DNA of 64,000 bases from assembly GCA_965279355.1 (NCBI GenBank), contig OZ257155.1:620001-684000 (forward strand), written 5' to 3'. This document shows positions 14,690 to 22,685 of the stretch, piece by piece; positions within the stretch are counted from its first letter, which is position 1; the number at the start of each line of letters is the position of its first letter. The stretch comes from G965279355 sp965279355. Its GTDB lineage: Bacteria; Pseudomonadota; Alphaproteobacteria; CACIAM-22H2. The translations under genes were made by a program, and so were the position numbers. The notes beneath the pieces are model-generated. The model worked only from the letters and a program-made list of their open reading frames with translations, did no database searches and was not told where the DNA came from.

Positions 14690-16729
14690 ATGGGCAGATC
14701 GGGGAATCGTCGTTTCGGGCGGATAACGGCGGTGGCTGGGCTGGTGCTGGCGGTGACGGTTTCCGTTGCCGCGGCGCAGGTCTCCGCCCCAAAGCCGCTG
14801 CCTGCCCTCCTTTCCGCCGAGCAGCGCAGTCTCTATGACCGGGCATTCGACGCCGCAGACACAGGCAAATGGGATGAGGCGCGCCAGATCGCCCGCAGCG
14901 CGCGCGATCCACTCGGCGAAAAGATCGTGCGGTGGATGCAGTTACAGCAGCCCCGCTCCGGCGCTCCCTTCGAGGACATTGCCGGCTTCATCGATGCCAA
15001 CCCCGACTGGCCCAATCTCGATGCGCTGATGCGGCGGGCCGAAGAGGCTCTGATCGATCGCACCGATGATTCCGTGGTCCTTGCATGGTTCGCCCTGCGC
15101 GGACCGACCACGTCGGACGGCGCGATGCGCTACATCGAAGCCCTGCAGCGCGCCGGCGAACGGCAGAAGGCGCTGCAGCTCATCAAGAACACCTGGCTCA
15201 ATTTCGGCTTCGGCGCGGTTCAGGAAGCGCAATTTCTGAAACGCTACAAGCAGCACCTCAGCGCCCACGACCATGCCCAGCGCCTCGACCGGTTGATCTG
15301 GGACGGCAAGCGCGAGGAAGCGCAGCGCATGCTGCCGCGCGTCGATGGCGACCAGCGCGCCGTCGCCGATGCACGCCTCAAGCTCGCCGCGCAGTCCAGC
15401 GGTGTCGACAGCGCCCTGAAGAAAGTACCGGATCATCTGACCAACGATGCGGGGCTGCTGTTCGAGCGCATGCGCTGGCGCCGCCGGAAAAAGCAGTACG
15501 AAGCCGCGCTCGACATTCTGAAGCAGCCGCCGAAGGATCTGGAACGGCCGGAAATCTGGTGGAACGAGCGCGCTTTCCTGGCCCGGCGCGCGATCAGCAG
15601 CGGCCGGATGCAGGAAGCCTACGCCATCGTCAGCAATCATCGCCTCACGGGTGGCGCCGGACTCACCGAGGCAGAGTTTCTCGCCGGCTGGATCATGCTG
15701 CGGTTCCGCAACGAACCGGAAGGCGCACTCCGTCACTTTACCCGCCTGTATGAAGCCGCGCGCTTCCCGGTAACCCGCGCGCGCGGCGCCTACTGGGCCG
15801 GACGCGCCGCCAGCGCTGCCGGCGACAAGGAAGCGGCCAAAACCTGGTTTAGCCGCGCTGGCGGTTTTGGCACGACGTTTTACGGCCAGACCGCCCTTGC
15901 CGCTCTTGAGCCAGGTGAACGCCCGGAGTTCGCGTTGTCGGTGCCCGTCACCGACGCCGAGCGCGCGGCCTTTGAAAAGACCGAGCTGGTGCGGGCAGTG
16001 CGCCTGCTGCATGAAAGCAAGCAGCCCAAGCGCATGAAGCCCTTCCTGACACGCCTGGCGCTGAACGCGAAAACACCGGCGCAGCATGCGCTGGTCTCCG
16101 AGCTTGCCATCCGGCTGGAACGCCCGGATCTCGCGGTCTCGGTCGCGAAGCGGTCGGCGCAGGTCGCCAGCGTGTCCATCCCCGATCACGGATGGCCGAT
16201 GATGTCCCTGCCCGGCGGCGAATTGCCGGAGCGGGCGCTGGTCTTCTCGACGATCCGGCAGGAAAGTGCCTTCGAAGCGGATGCCCTCAGCCATGCCGGC
16301 GCCCGTGGCCTGATGCAGCTCATCCCGCCGACGGCCCGCGCGGTCGCCAAGCAGCTCTCGCTGCCGGTCGACAAGATCGAGCAGCGCCTGGTCAGCGATC
16401 CCCATTTCAACATCCGTCTCGGCCGTACCTATCTTGCGGACCTGATCGACGACTATGACGGCTCTTATGTCCTGGCGATCGCCGCGTACAATGCCGGGCC
16501 CGGCCGGGTGCGGCAGTGGATCAGGGACAACGGCGATCCGCGCAAAAGCAATATCGACGTCATCGACTGGATCGAACTGATCCCGATCGACGAGACGCGG
16601 AATTATCTGCACCGCGTGTTGGAGAACCTGCAGGTTTACCGCCAGCGCCTGGGCAGCAGAACGCAACTTGCCCAGAACATCGATCAGGATCTACGGCGCA
16701 GCCGCACATCAGCCAACGGGCAGCAATGA
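14690..16729 (+). CDS. slt: Soluble lytic murein transglycosylase
   Basis: Periplasmic enzyme that cleaves peptidoglycan glycan strands to 1,6-anhydromuropeptides. The 679-residue protein has a signal peptide (hydrophobic residues 12-29), a long alpha-superhelical N-terminal region of TPR-like helices (about 40-480) and a C-terminal SLT domain with catalytic Glu525 in RQESAFEADALSHAGARG, then the conserved GLMQL and AYNAGPGRVRQW motifs. Its stop overlaps the start of the downstream dehalogenase-like gene (ATGA). It diverges from dapA. Family and topology are clear; the gene symbol follows the Slt70 architecture. Confidence 0.92.
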   Translation: MGRSGNRRFGRITAVAGLVLAVTVSVAAAQVSAPKPLPALLSAEQRSLYDRAFDAADTGKWDEARQIARSARDPLGEKIVRWMQLQQPRSGAPFEDIAGFIDANPDWPNLDALMRRAEEALIDRTDDSVVLAWFALRGPTTSDGAMRYIEALQRAGERQKALQLIKNTWLNFGFGAVQEAQFLKRYKQHLSAHDHAQRLDRLIWDGKREEAQRMLPRVDGDQRAVADARLKLAAQSSGVDSALKKVPDHLTNDAGLLFERMRWRRRKKQYEAALDILKQPPKDLERPEIWWNERAFLARRAISSGRMQEAYAIVSNHRLTGGAGLTEAEFLAGWIMLRFRNEPEGALRHFTRLYEAARFPVTRARGAYWAGRAASAAGDKEAAKTWFSRAGGFGTTFYGQTALAALEPGERPEFALSVPVTDAERAAFEKTELVRAVRLLHESKQPKRMKPFLTRLALNAKTPAQHALVSELAIRLERPDLAVSVAKRSAQVASVSIPDHGWPMMSLPGGELPERALVFSTIRQESAFEADALSHAGARGLMQLIPPTARAVAKQLSLPVDKIEQRLVSDPHFNIRLGRTYLADLIDDYDGSYVLAIAAYNAGPGRVRQWIRDNGDPRKSNIDVIDWIELIPIDETRNYLHRVLENLQVYRQRLGSRTQLAQNIDQDLRRSRTSANGQQ

Positions 16730-17421
16730 GCGGCACCGGCGAGCCGCGCCTCGCCGACATCGGTCTCTGCGTATTCGACGCTTACGGAACCTTGTTCGAC
16801 TACGCCTCCGCCGCCGCCCGGTGCAAGGATGTCCTTGGCACCGACTGGCTCGCCTTTTCCGATCTCTGGCGCCGCAAGCAGGTCGAATACACCTGGCTGC
16901 GCAGCCTGATGGGACGGCACATCGATTTCTGGCACGTCACCGGCGAGAGCCTCGACTACGCGCTGACCGTCTTCAAGCGGCAGGAGCCGTCGTTGCGGTC
17001 CATGCTGATGCAGCAATACCTGACGCTGGACCCTTTTCCCGAAGTGCCTGCCATGCTGCAGCGGCTCAAGGACAGACGCATGAAGACCGCGATCCTGTCC
17101 AACGGGTCGCCGGCGATGCTCACCTCGGCGGTCAGCACGGCCGGGCTCAGCACGCTCCTCGACGCATCCCTGTCGGTCGAAGAGGTCGGCATCTTCAAGC
17201 CGCATCCCTCGGTCTATCAGCTGGTAGTCGACCGGTTTTCTGTTCCGGCGCAGCGCGTCTGCTTCCTGTCGTCAAACGGCTGGGATGCCGCCGGAGCCGC
17301 GGCTTTCGGCTTCCGGGTCGTCTGGGTCAACCGCGCCGCCCTACCCGTGGAAAACCTGCCGGCCGCGCCGGACTTTGAAATCCGCACACTGGCCGAACTT
17401 CCGGCCCTTCTCGGGCTGTAA
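16726..17421 (+). CDS. Haloacid dehalogenase type II-like hydrolase
   Basis: HAD-superfamily protein of 231 residues with the L-2-haloacid dehalogenase arrangement: nucleophile Asp18 in FDAYGTLFD, the LMGRHIDFWHVT cap region, SNGSP (motif II) and SSNGWDAAGAAAFG (motif IV), with the motif III Lys in FKPHPSVYQL. By homology it would hydrolyse short 2-halocarboxylates, but many relatives act on other substrates. The start ATG overlaps the slt stop. The second HAD type II gene at 39293-40012 is a distant paralogue. Confidence 0.85.
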   Translation: MSGTGEPRLADIGLCVFDAYGTLFDYASAAARCKDVLGTDWLAFSDLWRRKQVEYTWLRSLMGRHIDFWHVTGESLDYALTVFKRQEPSLRSMLMQQYLTLDPFPEVPAMLQRLKDRRMKTAILSNGSPAMLTSAVSTAGLSTLLDASLSVEEVGIFKPHPSVYQLVVDRFSVPAQRVCFLSSNGWDAAGAAAFGFRVVWVNRAALPVENLPAAPDFEIRTLAELPALLGL

Positions 17422-17467
17422 TCCGCGAGGGATGCACACCATCCCGCTGTCGGATATGGTGCCCGGC

Positions 17468-18460
17468 ATGACCACCACGACCCGCTTCGAGCCGACCATC
17501 GCCGACATCGAGGACGCCGCGAGACGCCTCAAGGGATTTGCCGTCCGCACGCCGCTGCTGGAATCGCCGGTACTGAACGAAAAACTCGGCGGCCGCCTGC
17601 TTGTCAAAGCCGAGCCACTGCAGCGCACCGGCTCTTTCAAGTTCCGTGGCGCCTTCAACCGGCTGAGCCGGCTCAGCGACGACGAGAAGAAACGCGGCGT
17701 CGTGGCGTTCTCTTCAGGCAATCACGCGCAGGGTGTCGCGGCGGCGGCGCAGATCCTGGGCATGCCGGCGGTGATCGTGATGCCGGCCGATGCGCCCGCG
17801 ATCAAGGTGCGCAACACGAAATCCTACGGCGCCGAAGTGGTTTCCTATGACCGCTACACGGAAAGCCGCGAAGCGATCGGCGCTCGGCTGCGGGAAGAGC
17901 GCGGCGCTGTGCTGGTCCCGCCCTTCGAGGATCCCTACATCATCGCGGGACAGGGAACGTCGGCGCTTGAGATCGCGGAACAGGCTGCCGAGCGCGATGC
18001 GTCCCTCGATGCCGTGCTGGTCAGCTGCAGCGGCGGTGGTCTCACTGCCGGCACCGCCATAGCCATCGCGGCGCGCGCGCCTGGGGCCAAGGTCTACTGC
18101 GTGGAACCGGACGGTCACGATGACATGGCGCGCAGCCTGCGCAGCGGCAAGCGCGAGACCAACGATCCCAAGGCACATTCGATCTGCGACGCCCTGCTGG
18201 CCCCAACACCGGGCGAGCTCACCTTCAGCATCAACCGCCGCCTGGTGGGCGGCGGTTTCTCGGTCAGCGACGACGAGGTGCGCAGCGCGATGGCGATCGC
18301 CTTCGCCGAACTCAAGCTGGTCGTCGAACCCGGCGGCGCCGCGGCGCTGGCGGCCGTTCTCAGCGGCAAATTTCCGATCCGCGGCAAGACGGCGGCCGTC
18401 ACCTGCTCCGGCGGCAATGTCGATCCGGACACCTTTATCGCGGCCCTGCGCGCCGCGTAA
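17468..18460 (+). CDS. Threonine dehydratase (serine/threonine ammonia-lyase)
   Basis: PLP enzyme of fold type II that deaminates threonine or serine. In 330 residues it shows the PLP lysine Lys58 in SFKFRGAFN, the FSSGNHAQGVA substrate loop and the phosphate-binding SCSGGGLTAG loop. It lacks the C-terminal ACT regulatory domain of the biosynthetic IlvA, so it is a short catabolic-type (TdcB-like) enzyme or a serine racemase relative. The start at 17468 fits the family; in-frame ATGs at 17432 and 17456 cannot be excluded. An exporter of the DMT type follows 21 bases downstream. Confidence 0.88.
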   Translation: MTTTTRFEPTIADIEDAARRLKGFAVRTPLLESPVLNEKLGGRLLVKAEPLQRTGSFKFRGAFNRLSRLSDDEKKRGVVAFSSGNHAQGVAAAAQILGMPAVIVMPADAPAIKVRNTKSYGAEVVSYDRYTESREAIGARLREERGAVLVPPFEDPYIIAGQGTSALEIAEQAAERDASLDAVLVSCSGGGLTAGTAIAIAARAPGAKVYCVEPDGHDDMARSLRSGKRETNDPKAHSICDALLAPTPGELTFSINRRLVGGGFSVSDDEVRSAMAIAFAELKLVVEPGGAAALAAVLSGKFPIRGKTAAVTCSGGNVDPDTFIAALRAA

Positions 18461-18481
18461 TCTCTCTACAGGAACACCAGC

Positions 18482-19390
18482 ATGAACGTCCCCGCATCGG
18501 GCCAGACGCCTGAGCGCCGCGAATTGTGGATCGGCCTCGGCTGTGCCGCCTTGATCCTCACCGTGTGGACGTCTTTTCACGTGCTCGGCCGCCTCGGGGT
18601 CAAAAGCAGCTTCGATCCGGCCGATCTGGCCGCCATCCGGATCGGCTGCGGCGCGCTACTGATGGTGCCGTTTTTCCTACGCCGCGGCATGGGCGAGCTG
18701 ACCGTCTTCCAGGGTGCCTCCCTCGCCCTGACCGCGGTGATCGGCTTTACGGTCTGCGCGTTCTGGGGCCTCACGCTGGCGCCCGTCTCGCACTCCGTCG
18801 TGCTGATGACCGGTTCGGCACCCCTGCTGACAGCGATCCTGTCCGTGATCTTTCTTCGGGAACGCTTCAGCAATATGAAGCTTCTGGCGCTGGCCCTGAT
18901 CGTCGCCGGTCTCGGCGTGGTCGGCATGGCGGGCCTGAAAAGCGGCGAACCCGACGCCTGGATCGGCGACATTCTTTTTCTGATGGCTTCGCTCTCCTGG
19001 GCTGTCTACACGATCCTCGCGCAACGCTGGAAGGTTCCGGCGGTCCAGACGACAGCGGTCGTCTATGTTTTCTCGGCAATCGCTTTCATGCCGGTCTATT
19101 TCATTTTCTTCGACAGCCGCATTCCGTACGCTCCGATGGACGAGCTGGTCCTGCAGGTCGTCATGCAGGGTATCTTTTCCAGCGTGCTGTCGATCATGGC
19201 CTATACGCGCATGGTGAGGGCCCTAGGCAGCTCGGCGGGGGCGATGCTGACGGCGGCGGTTCCAGTGACCGCAACCTTCGCCGCCATTCCCGTCATCGGC
19301 GAGTATCCGGACTTTGCTTCGATGATCGGGGTCGCCATCGTCACCGGCGGCCTGATCGTCACCCTCCTGACCCTGCGGCGGACATCGTGA
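18482..19390 (+). CDS. EamA-family (DMT) transporter
   Basis: Inner-membrane protein of 302 residues with ten predicted transmembrane helices arranged as two EamA repeats, including the conserved FLRERFS segment after the first repeat and GEYPDFASMIGVAIVTGGL at the second. Family members export amino acids or other metabolites; the neighbouring threonine dehydratase hints at an amino-acid-related substrate but this is inference. AACACCAGC precedes the ATG without a strong ribosome-binding site. Its stop overlaps the GTG start of the ferredoxin gene by four bases, indicating coupled translation. Confidence 0.88.
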   Translation: MNVPASGQTPERRELWIGLGCAALILTVWTSFHVLGRLGVKSSFDPADLAAIRIGCGALLMVPFFLRRGMGELTVFQGASLALTAVIGFTVCAFWGLTLAPVSHSVVLMTGSAPLLTAILSVIFLRERFSNMKLLALALIVAGLGVVGMAGLKSGEPDAWIGDILFLMASLSWAVYTILAQRWKVPAVQTTAVVYVFSAIAFMPVYFIFFDSRIPYAPMDELVLQVVMQGIFSSVLSIMAYTRMVRALGSSAGAMLTAAVPVTATFAAIPVIGEYPDFASMIGVAIVTGGLIVTLLTLRRTS

Positions 19391-19707
19391 CGGACACACG
19401 CGTTACCGTTCTCAATACCGGCGAAAGCTACGACTGCCCGGCGGAAGCGCGCCTGCTCGATGCGGCGCTCGCCGTCGGCATTCACATGCCCCATTACTGT
19501 CGCGGCGGCGTGTGCGGAACCTGCAAGGCCCAGGTGGTCGAGGGCAGCGTGGATCATGGCCCGCGGCCCACCATCGCCATCACGGACGTGGAAAAAGCCG
19601 CCGGCCTTTGCCTCTGCTGCCAGGCGCGACCGCGGAGTCCCGAACTGCGGCTGCGCATGCTGCATACGATGGAACCGCGCACCGCCGCTGAAGACAAATC
19701 GGGCTAA
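19387..19707 (+). CDS. 2Fe-2S ferredoxin (plant type), GTG start
   Basis: Small electron carrier of 106 residues. The four cluster ligands follow the plant-type spacing: Cys38, Cys43 and Cys46 in HYCRGGVCGTCKAQ, and a fourth, most likely Cys78, in GLCLCCQARP. The start is a GTG inside the stop of the DMT transporter (GTGA), so an ATG-only search would miss it. Domain sequence resembles the ferredoxin part of oxygenase reductases, but no reductase or oxygenase domain follows, so its redox partner is unknown. Cotranscription with the exporter and threonine dehydratase is likely from the spacing. Confidence 0.85.
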   Translation: MTDTRVTVLNTGESYDCPAEARLLDAALAVGIHMPHYCRGGVCGTCKAQVVEGSVDHGPRPTIAITDVEKAAGLCLCCQARPRSPELRLRMLHTMEPRTAAEDKSG

Positions 19708-19800
19708 ATCCGTTCGAAATCGACCTTTTTCCCGGTTTCTGTTGCCAGAAACGGCGCGGACTCTTACTCTCAGCCGCTTATATTCTTCGGACTCCTGCGA

Positions 19801-20331
19801 ATGTCTAAGCAGTACAGCCGCGGCGAGGTGGAGCAGCTTCTCGCGGCGCTCGAACACAGCGCGACCGCGGTCATCAAGACCGCCGGCCTTGCCTCGGCCG
19901 AAGCCAAGAAAGACAAGTTCCAGGCCTACCAGGAATTCAAACGGCGCTGCGACGACTTCGACACGCTGTCGATCCTGATCGAGCACCGCCTGAAGAACAT
20001 GAAGGGCGGCAAGGAAAAGGACCTCGAGGAAAAGTTCGAGGAACTGACGCTCTTCCTGCTGTCCGCCACCCTGACGGCCAGCCTGCACTTCCTGCGCATC
20101 CTGTCGGAGCGCGACGCGCTGCCGCTGGGCTCGCGCGATCTCTTTATGCGCGAGTTGCGCAATCTCCACAACGCCAACGAGAAAATCACCGATACGCGTT
20201 ATTCGTCGCGCATCGGCGAGCGCACCAAGAACGACATCAAGGTCGCGGAGGAAATTCTCTCCGCCATCATCGATCGCGCCCCCGCTCTTCTCAACTTCGA
20301 CACCAGCGACCGCGAAGACGAATTCGTCTAG
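19801..20331 (+). CDS. Conserved cytoplasmic protein of unknown function (176 aa)
   Basis: Not recognised. The sequence is almost wholly alpha-helical and highly charged, with no signal peptide or membrane segment, for example an acidic-basic stretch KGGKEKDLEEKFEEL around residues 61-75 that may form a coiled coil, and an acidic end SDREDEFV. It stands alone on the plus strand; its stop codon TAG interlocks with that of the convergent kinase gene (the two share two bases). Confidence 0.7.
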   Translation: MSKQYSRGEVEQLLAALEHSATAVIKTAGLASAEAKKDKFQAYQEFKRRCDDFDTLSILIEHRLKNMKGGKEKDLEEKFEELTLFLLSATLTASLHFLRILSERDALPLGSRDLFMRELRNLHNANEKITDTRYSSRIGERTKNDIKVAEEILSAIIDRAPALLNFDTSDREDEFV

Positions 20332-22250
20332 GGCGTATCGAGTATCTCACGCAGACGGCGGGCAAGCTCGGCCTTGCGGTAGGGTTTGTTCAGCACGGCG
20401 GCCTCCGAGTGCATCCGACCTCGCTCGATCAGGGTTTCCAGCGCATAACCCGATGTGAAGAGCACCTTCAGGCCGGGCCGCAGCCCCTGGGCCCGTTCGG
20501 CCAACTCCCAGCCGTTGATGCTTCCCGGCATGACGATATCGGTGAACAGCAGGTCCACCTCAACCCCCGCCGTCAGCTTTTCAAGCGCCTCCGCGCCGTT
20601 CGCCGCCATGACCACGCCATAGCCAAGGCTCTGCAGACAGGTGATGGCGTAGCTGCGGACAAAAGGATCGTCTTCGGTCACCAGCACCGTGGCGCGCCTT
20701 TCCTGCGGAGCCGGCGCTTTCTCCGGCAGGTTCAGGTCATCGATCGTTACAGAGGCGCCCTGTCGACATGGGAGATAAAGCCGGACGGTCGTGCCTAGGC
20801 CGACTTCGCTATAGATCGAGACATGTCCGCCGGACTGCTTCACAAAGCCGTAGACCATGCTGAGGCCCAGACCGCTCCCCTTGCCGACCTCCTTGGTTGT
20901 GTAAAAAGGCTCAAAAACCCGCTCAAGTACCTCTGGCGGCATTCCCTCGCCATCGTCCGTCACTGCAACCACGATGTAGTGGCCCGGCTTCACCTCGGGA
21001 TGAGACAGTGCATAGTCGAAATCAAGTTCTGCCTCTGCCGTTGTCATCGTCAAACGACCGCCGGCCGGCATCGCATCCTGGGCATTCAGCGAAAGGTTCA
21101 GCAGCGCGGATTCAAGCTGCGCCGGATCGGCGAAGACCTGGGAGAGACCGGGCGACAGTTTTGTTCGTATCTCGACGCTCTCGCGGAGGGTTCTCCGAAG
21201 CAGCGTCTGCATTCCGTCGATGAGCTTGTTGCAATCGATGGCCACGGGCTGCAGCGTCTGCCGCCGGCTGAACGCCAGCAACCGCCGGGTCAGTTCCGCG
21301 CCGCGCACGCCCGCTGACACGATCTCGTCCGCCTGCTGACGGAGATCCGGCCGTGCCTTGAGGCTTTCGCCAAGCTCTTCGGCATTGCCGATGATTACAG
21401 TCAGCAGATTGTTAAAATCGTGCGCGATGCCGCCGGAAAGCTGGCCGACCGCCTCCATCTTCTGGGCCTGTACCAGTTGTTCTTCTGTCCGTTTGCGGTC
21501 CGTGATGTCGTGAATAATGCCGACGAAAATGGACTCGCCTTCCTGCTTTGCCTCGCCAACGGAAAGGTCCATCGGAAACGTCGAGCCGTCTTTCTTGCGT
21601 CCCGTGACCTCACGCCCGATACCGATGATCTTGCGATCACCGGTCCGGTGATAGTTGTCCAGGTACTGATCGTGCTCCTCACGGAAAGGCGCCGGCATCA
21701 GGACTTTGACGTTCTGGCCGGCAACCTCGTCGCTGCGATAACCGAACAGCCGCTCGCAGGCGGGATTGAACATCAGGATATGTCCGCGTGCGTCGATCAG
21801 GATCACGCCATCCACAGCGGTGTCGACCAGCGCCTGAAGCCGCGCCGCCGCTTCCTGCACCGCCTTCTCGCTACGCTTGCGTTCCGAGATATCGTGGATA
21901 ATCCCGACAAACACCGGCGCGCCGTCCTGTCGCGCTTCACCGACCGACAAATCCATGGGAAAGGTCGAGCCATCCTTGCGGCGGCCCGTCACCTCACGAC
22001 CGATCCCGATGATCTTGCGGTTGCCTGTCGTGTGGTAGTTGTCGAGATAGCGGTCGTGCTCCTCGTGGAATGGCGAGGGCATCAGCATCTTCACGTTTTT
22101 CCCGAGGACTTCGCTACTTTTATAGCCGAAGAGACGCTCGCACGCAGGATTGAACATCATGATCGAGCCGCGCCCGTCGATCAGGATCACTCCGTCAACC
22201 GCGGTATCAACCACGGTCCGCAGCAAGCCTTCATCGTATTGCTTGAGCAA
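20328..22250 (-). CDS. Hybrid sensor histidine kinase with tandem FixL-like PAS domains
   Basis: Cytosolic kinase of 640 residues: PAS 1 (about 10-125), PAS 2 (about 138-253), HisKA with phospho-acceptor His277 in GGIAHDFNNLL, an ATPase domain with NAQDAM and GKGSGLGLSM, and a C-terminal receiver with Asp571 in FTDIVMP. The two PAS domains are close to identical and FixL-like: each holds EEHDxYLDNYH (His65, His193) and KIIGIGREVTG. In FixL the His at that place is the haem ligand, so oxygen or another gas is a possible signal; haem binding is not proven here. It has no membrane span. It follows the stand-alone receiver gene by 43 bases. Confidence 0.9.
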   Translation of the reverse strand: MLKQYDEGLLRTVVDTAVDGVILIDGRGSIMMFNPACERLFGYKSSEVLGKNVKMLMPSPFHEEHDRYLDNYHTTGNRKIIGIGREVTGRRKDGSTFPMDLSVGEARQDGAPVFVGIIHDISERKRSEKAVQEAAARLQALVDTAVDGVILIDARGHILMFNPACERLFGYRSDEVAGQNVKVLMPAPFREEHDQYLDNYHRTGDRKIIGIGREVTGRKKDGSTFPMDLSVGEAKQEGESIFVGIIHDITDRKRTEEQLVQAQKMEAVGQLSGGIAHDFNNLLTVIIGNAEELGESLKARPDLRQQADEIVSAGVRGAELTRRLLAFSRRQTLQPVAIDCNKLIDGMQTLLRRTLRESVEIRTKLSPGLSQVFADPAQLESALLNLSLNAQDAMPAGGRLTMTTAEAELDFDYALSHPEVKPGHYIVVAVTDDGEGMPPEVLERVFEPFYTTKEVGKGSGLGLSMVYGFVKQSGGHVSIYSEVGLGTTVRLYLPCRQGASVTIDDLNLPEKAPAPQERRATVLVTEDDPFVRSYAITCLQSLGYGVVMAANGAEALEKLTAGVEVDLLFTDIVMPGSINGWELAERAQGLRPGLKVLFTSGYALETLIERGRMHSEAAVLNKPYRKAELARRLREILDTP

Positions 22251-22293
22251 CGATCAATTCCCCGCGAATTCCCAGGTTATCCAGAATCAGTTT

Positions 22294-22683
22294 TTATACC
22301 GCTCCACCATCATCATCCCGCCCGGCGGATCGCCCTTCGACAACCGCCAGCAATTCCTCCTTGCGGAACGGCTTGGGCAATGTCGCATCCGCACCAAGAC
22401 CGCGCGCCAGTCGCAGAAAGTCCATATTCTTGATCCGCCCGCCACCCGAGATTGCAACGATTCGCAGCGTCTGATTGAGCTTTCGCATCTCCATGATGGT
22501 TTCGATGCCCTCTTTTTCGGGCATCACGACATCCGTCACGACGACATCGAACTGCTGCGCCTGGAATGCCTTCATTCCTGCCTTTCCATCCGCTGCCTCA
22601 ACAACCTGATGACCGGCGTGCTCGAGCATCCGGCGAATCAATTCGCGGAGAGCGGCTTCATCATCGATAACCAGAATCCGCAT
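22294..22683 (-). CDS. Single-domain response regulator
   Basis: A receiver domain only, 129 residues: acidic pocket in VIDDE (Asp7, Asp8), phospho-acceptor Asp51 in VVTDVVMP, and the conserved Lys in LPKPFRKEEL. There is no output domain, so it acts through protein contacts or as a phosphate carrier or sink. It lies 2 bases after the larger kinase gene and 43 bases before the smaller one, so the three form one unit. ATG 22683 gives the standard MRILVIDDE start. Confidence 0.92.
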   Translation of the reverse strand: MRILVIDDEAALRELIRRMLEHAGHQVVEAADGKAGMKAFQAQQFDVVVTDVVMPEKEGIETIMEMRKLNQTLRIVAISGGGRIKNMDFLRLARGLGADATLPKPFRKEELLAVVEGRSAGRDDDGGAV

Positions 22684-22685
22684 CT

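Noticed and set aside
14942..16666. 574-codon minus-strand frame opposite slt
   Set aside because: Shadow of the transglycosylase gene; no recognisable domain.
18526..19386. Long open frame overlapping the DMT transporter and joined to the ferredoxin frame
   Set aside because: The part before 19387 is an out-of-frame shadow of the transporter, Arg/Gly/Asp-rich without structure; only the ferredoxin portion is real.
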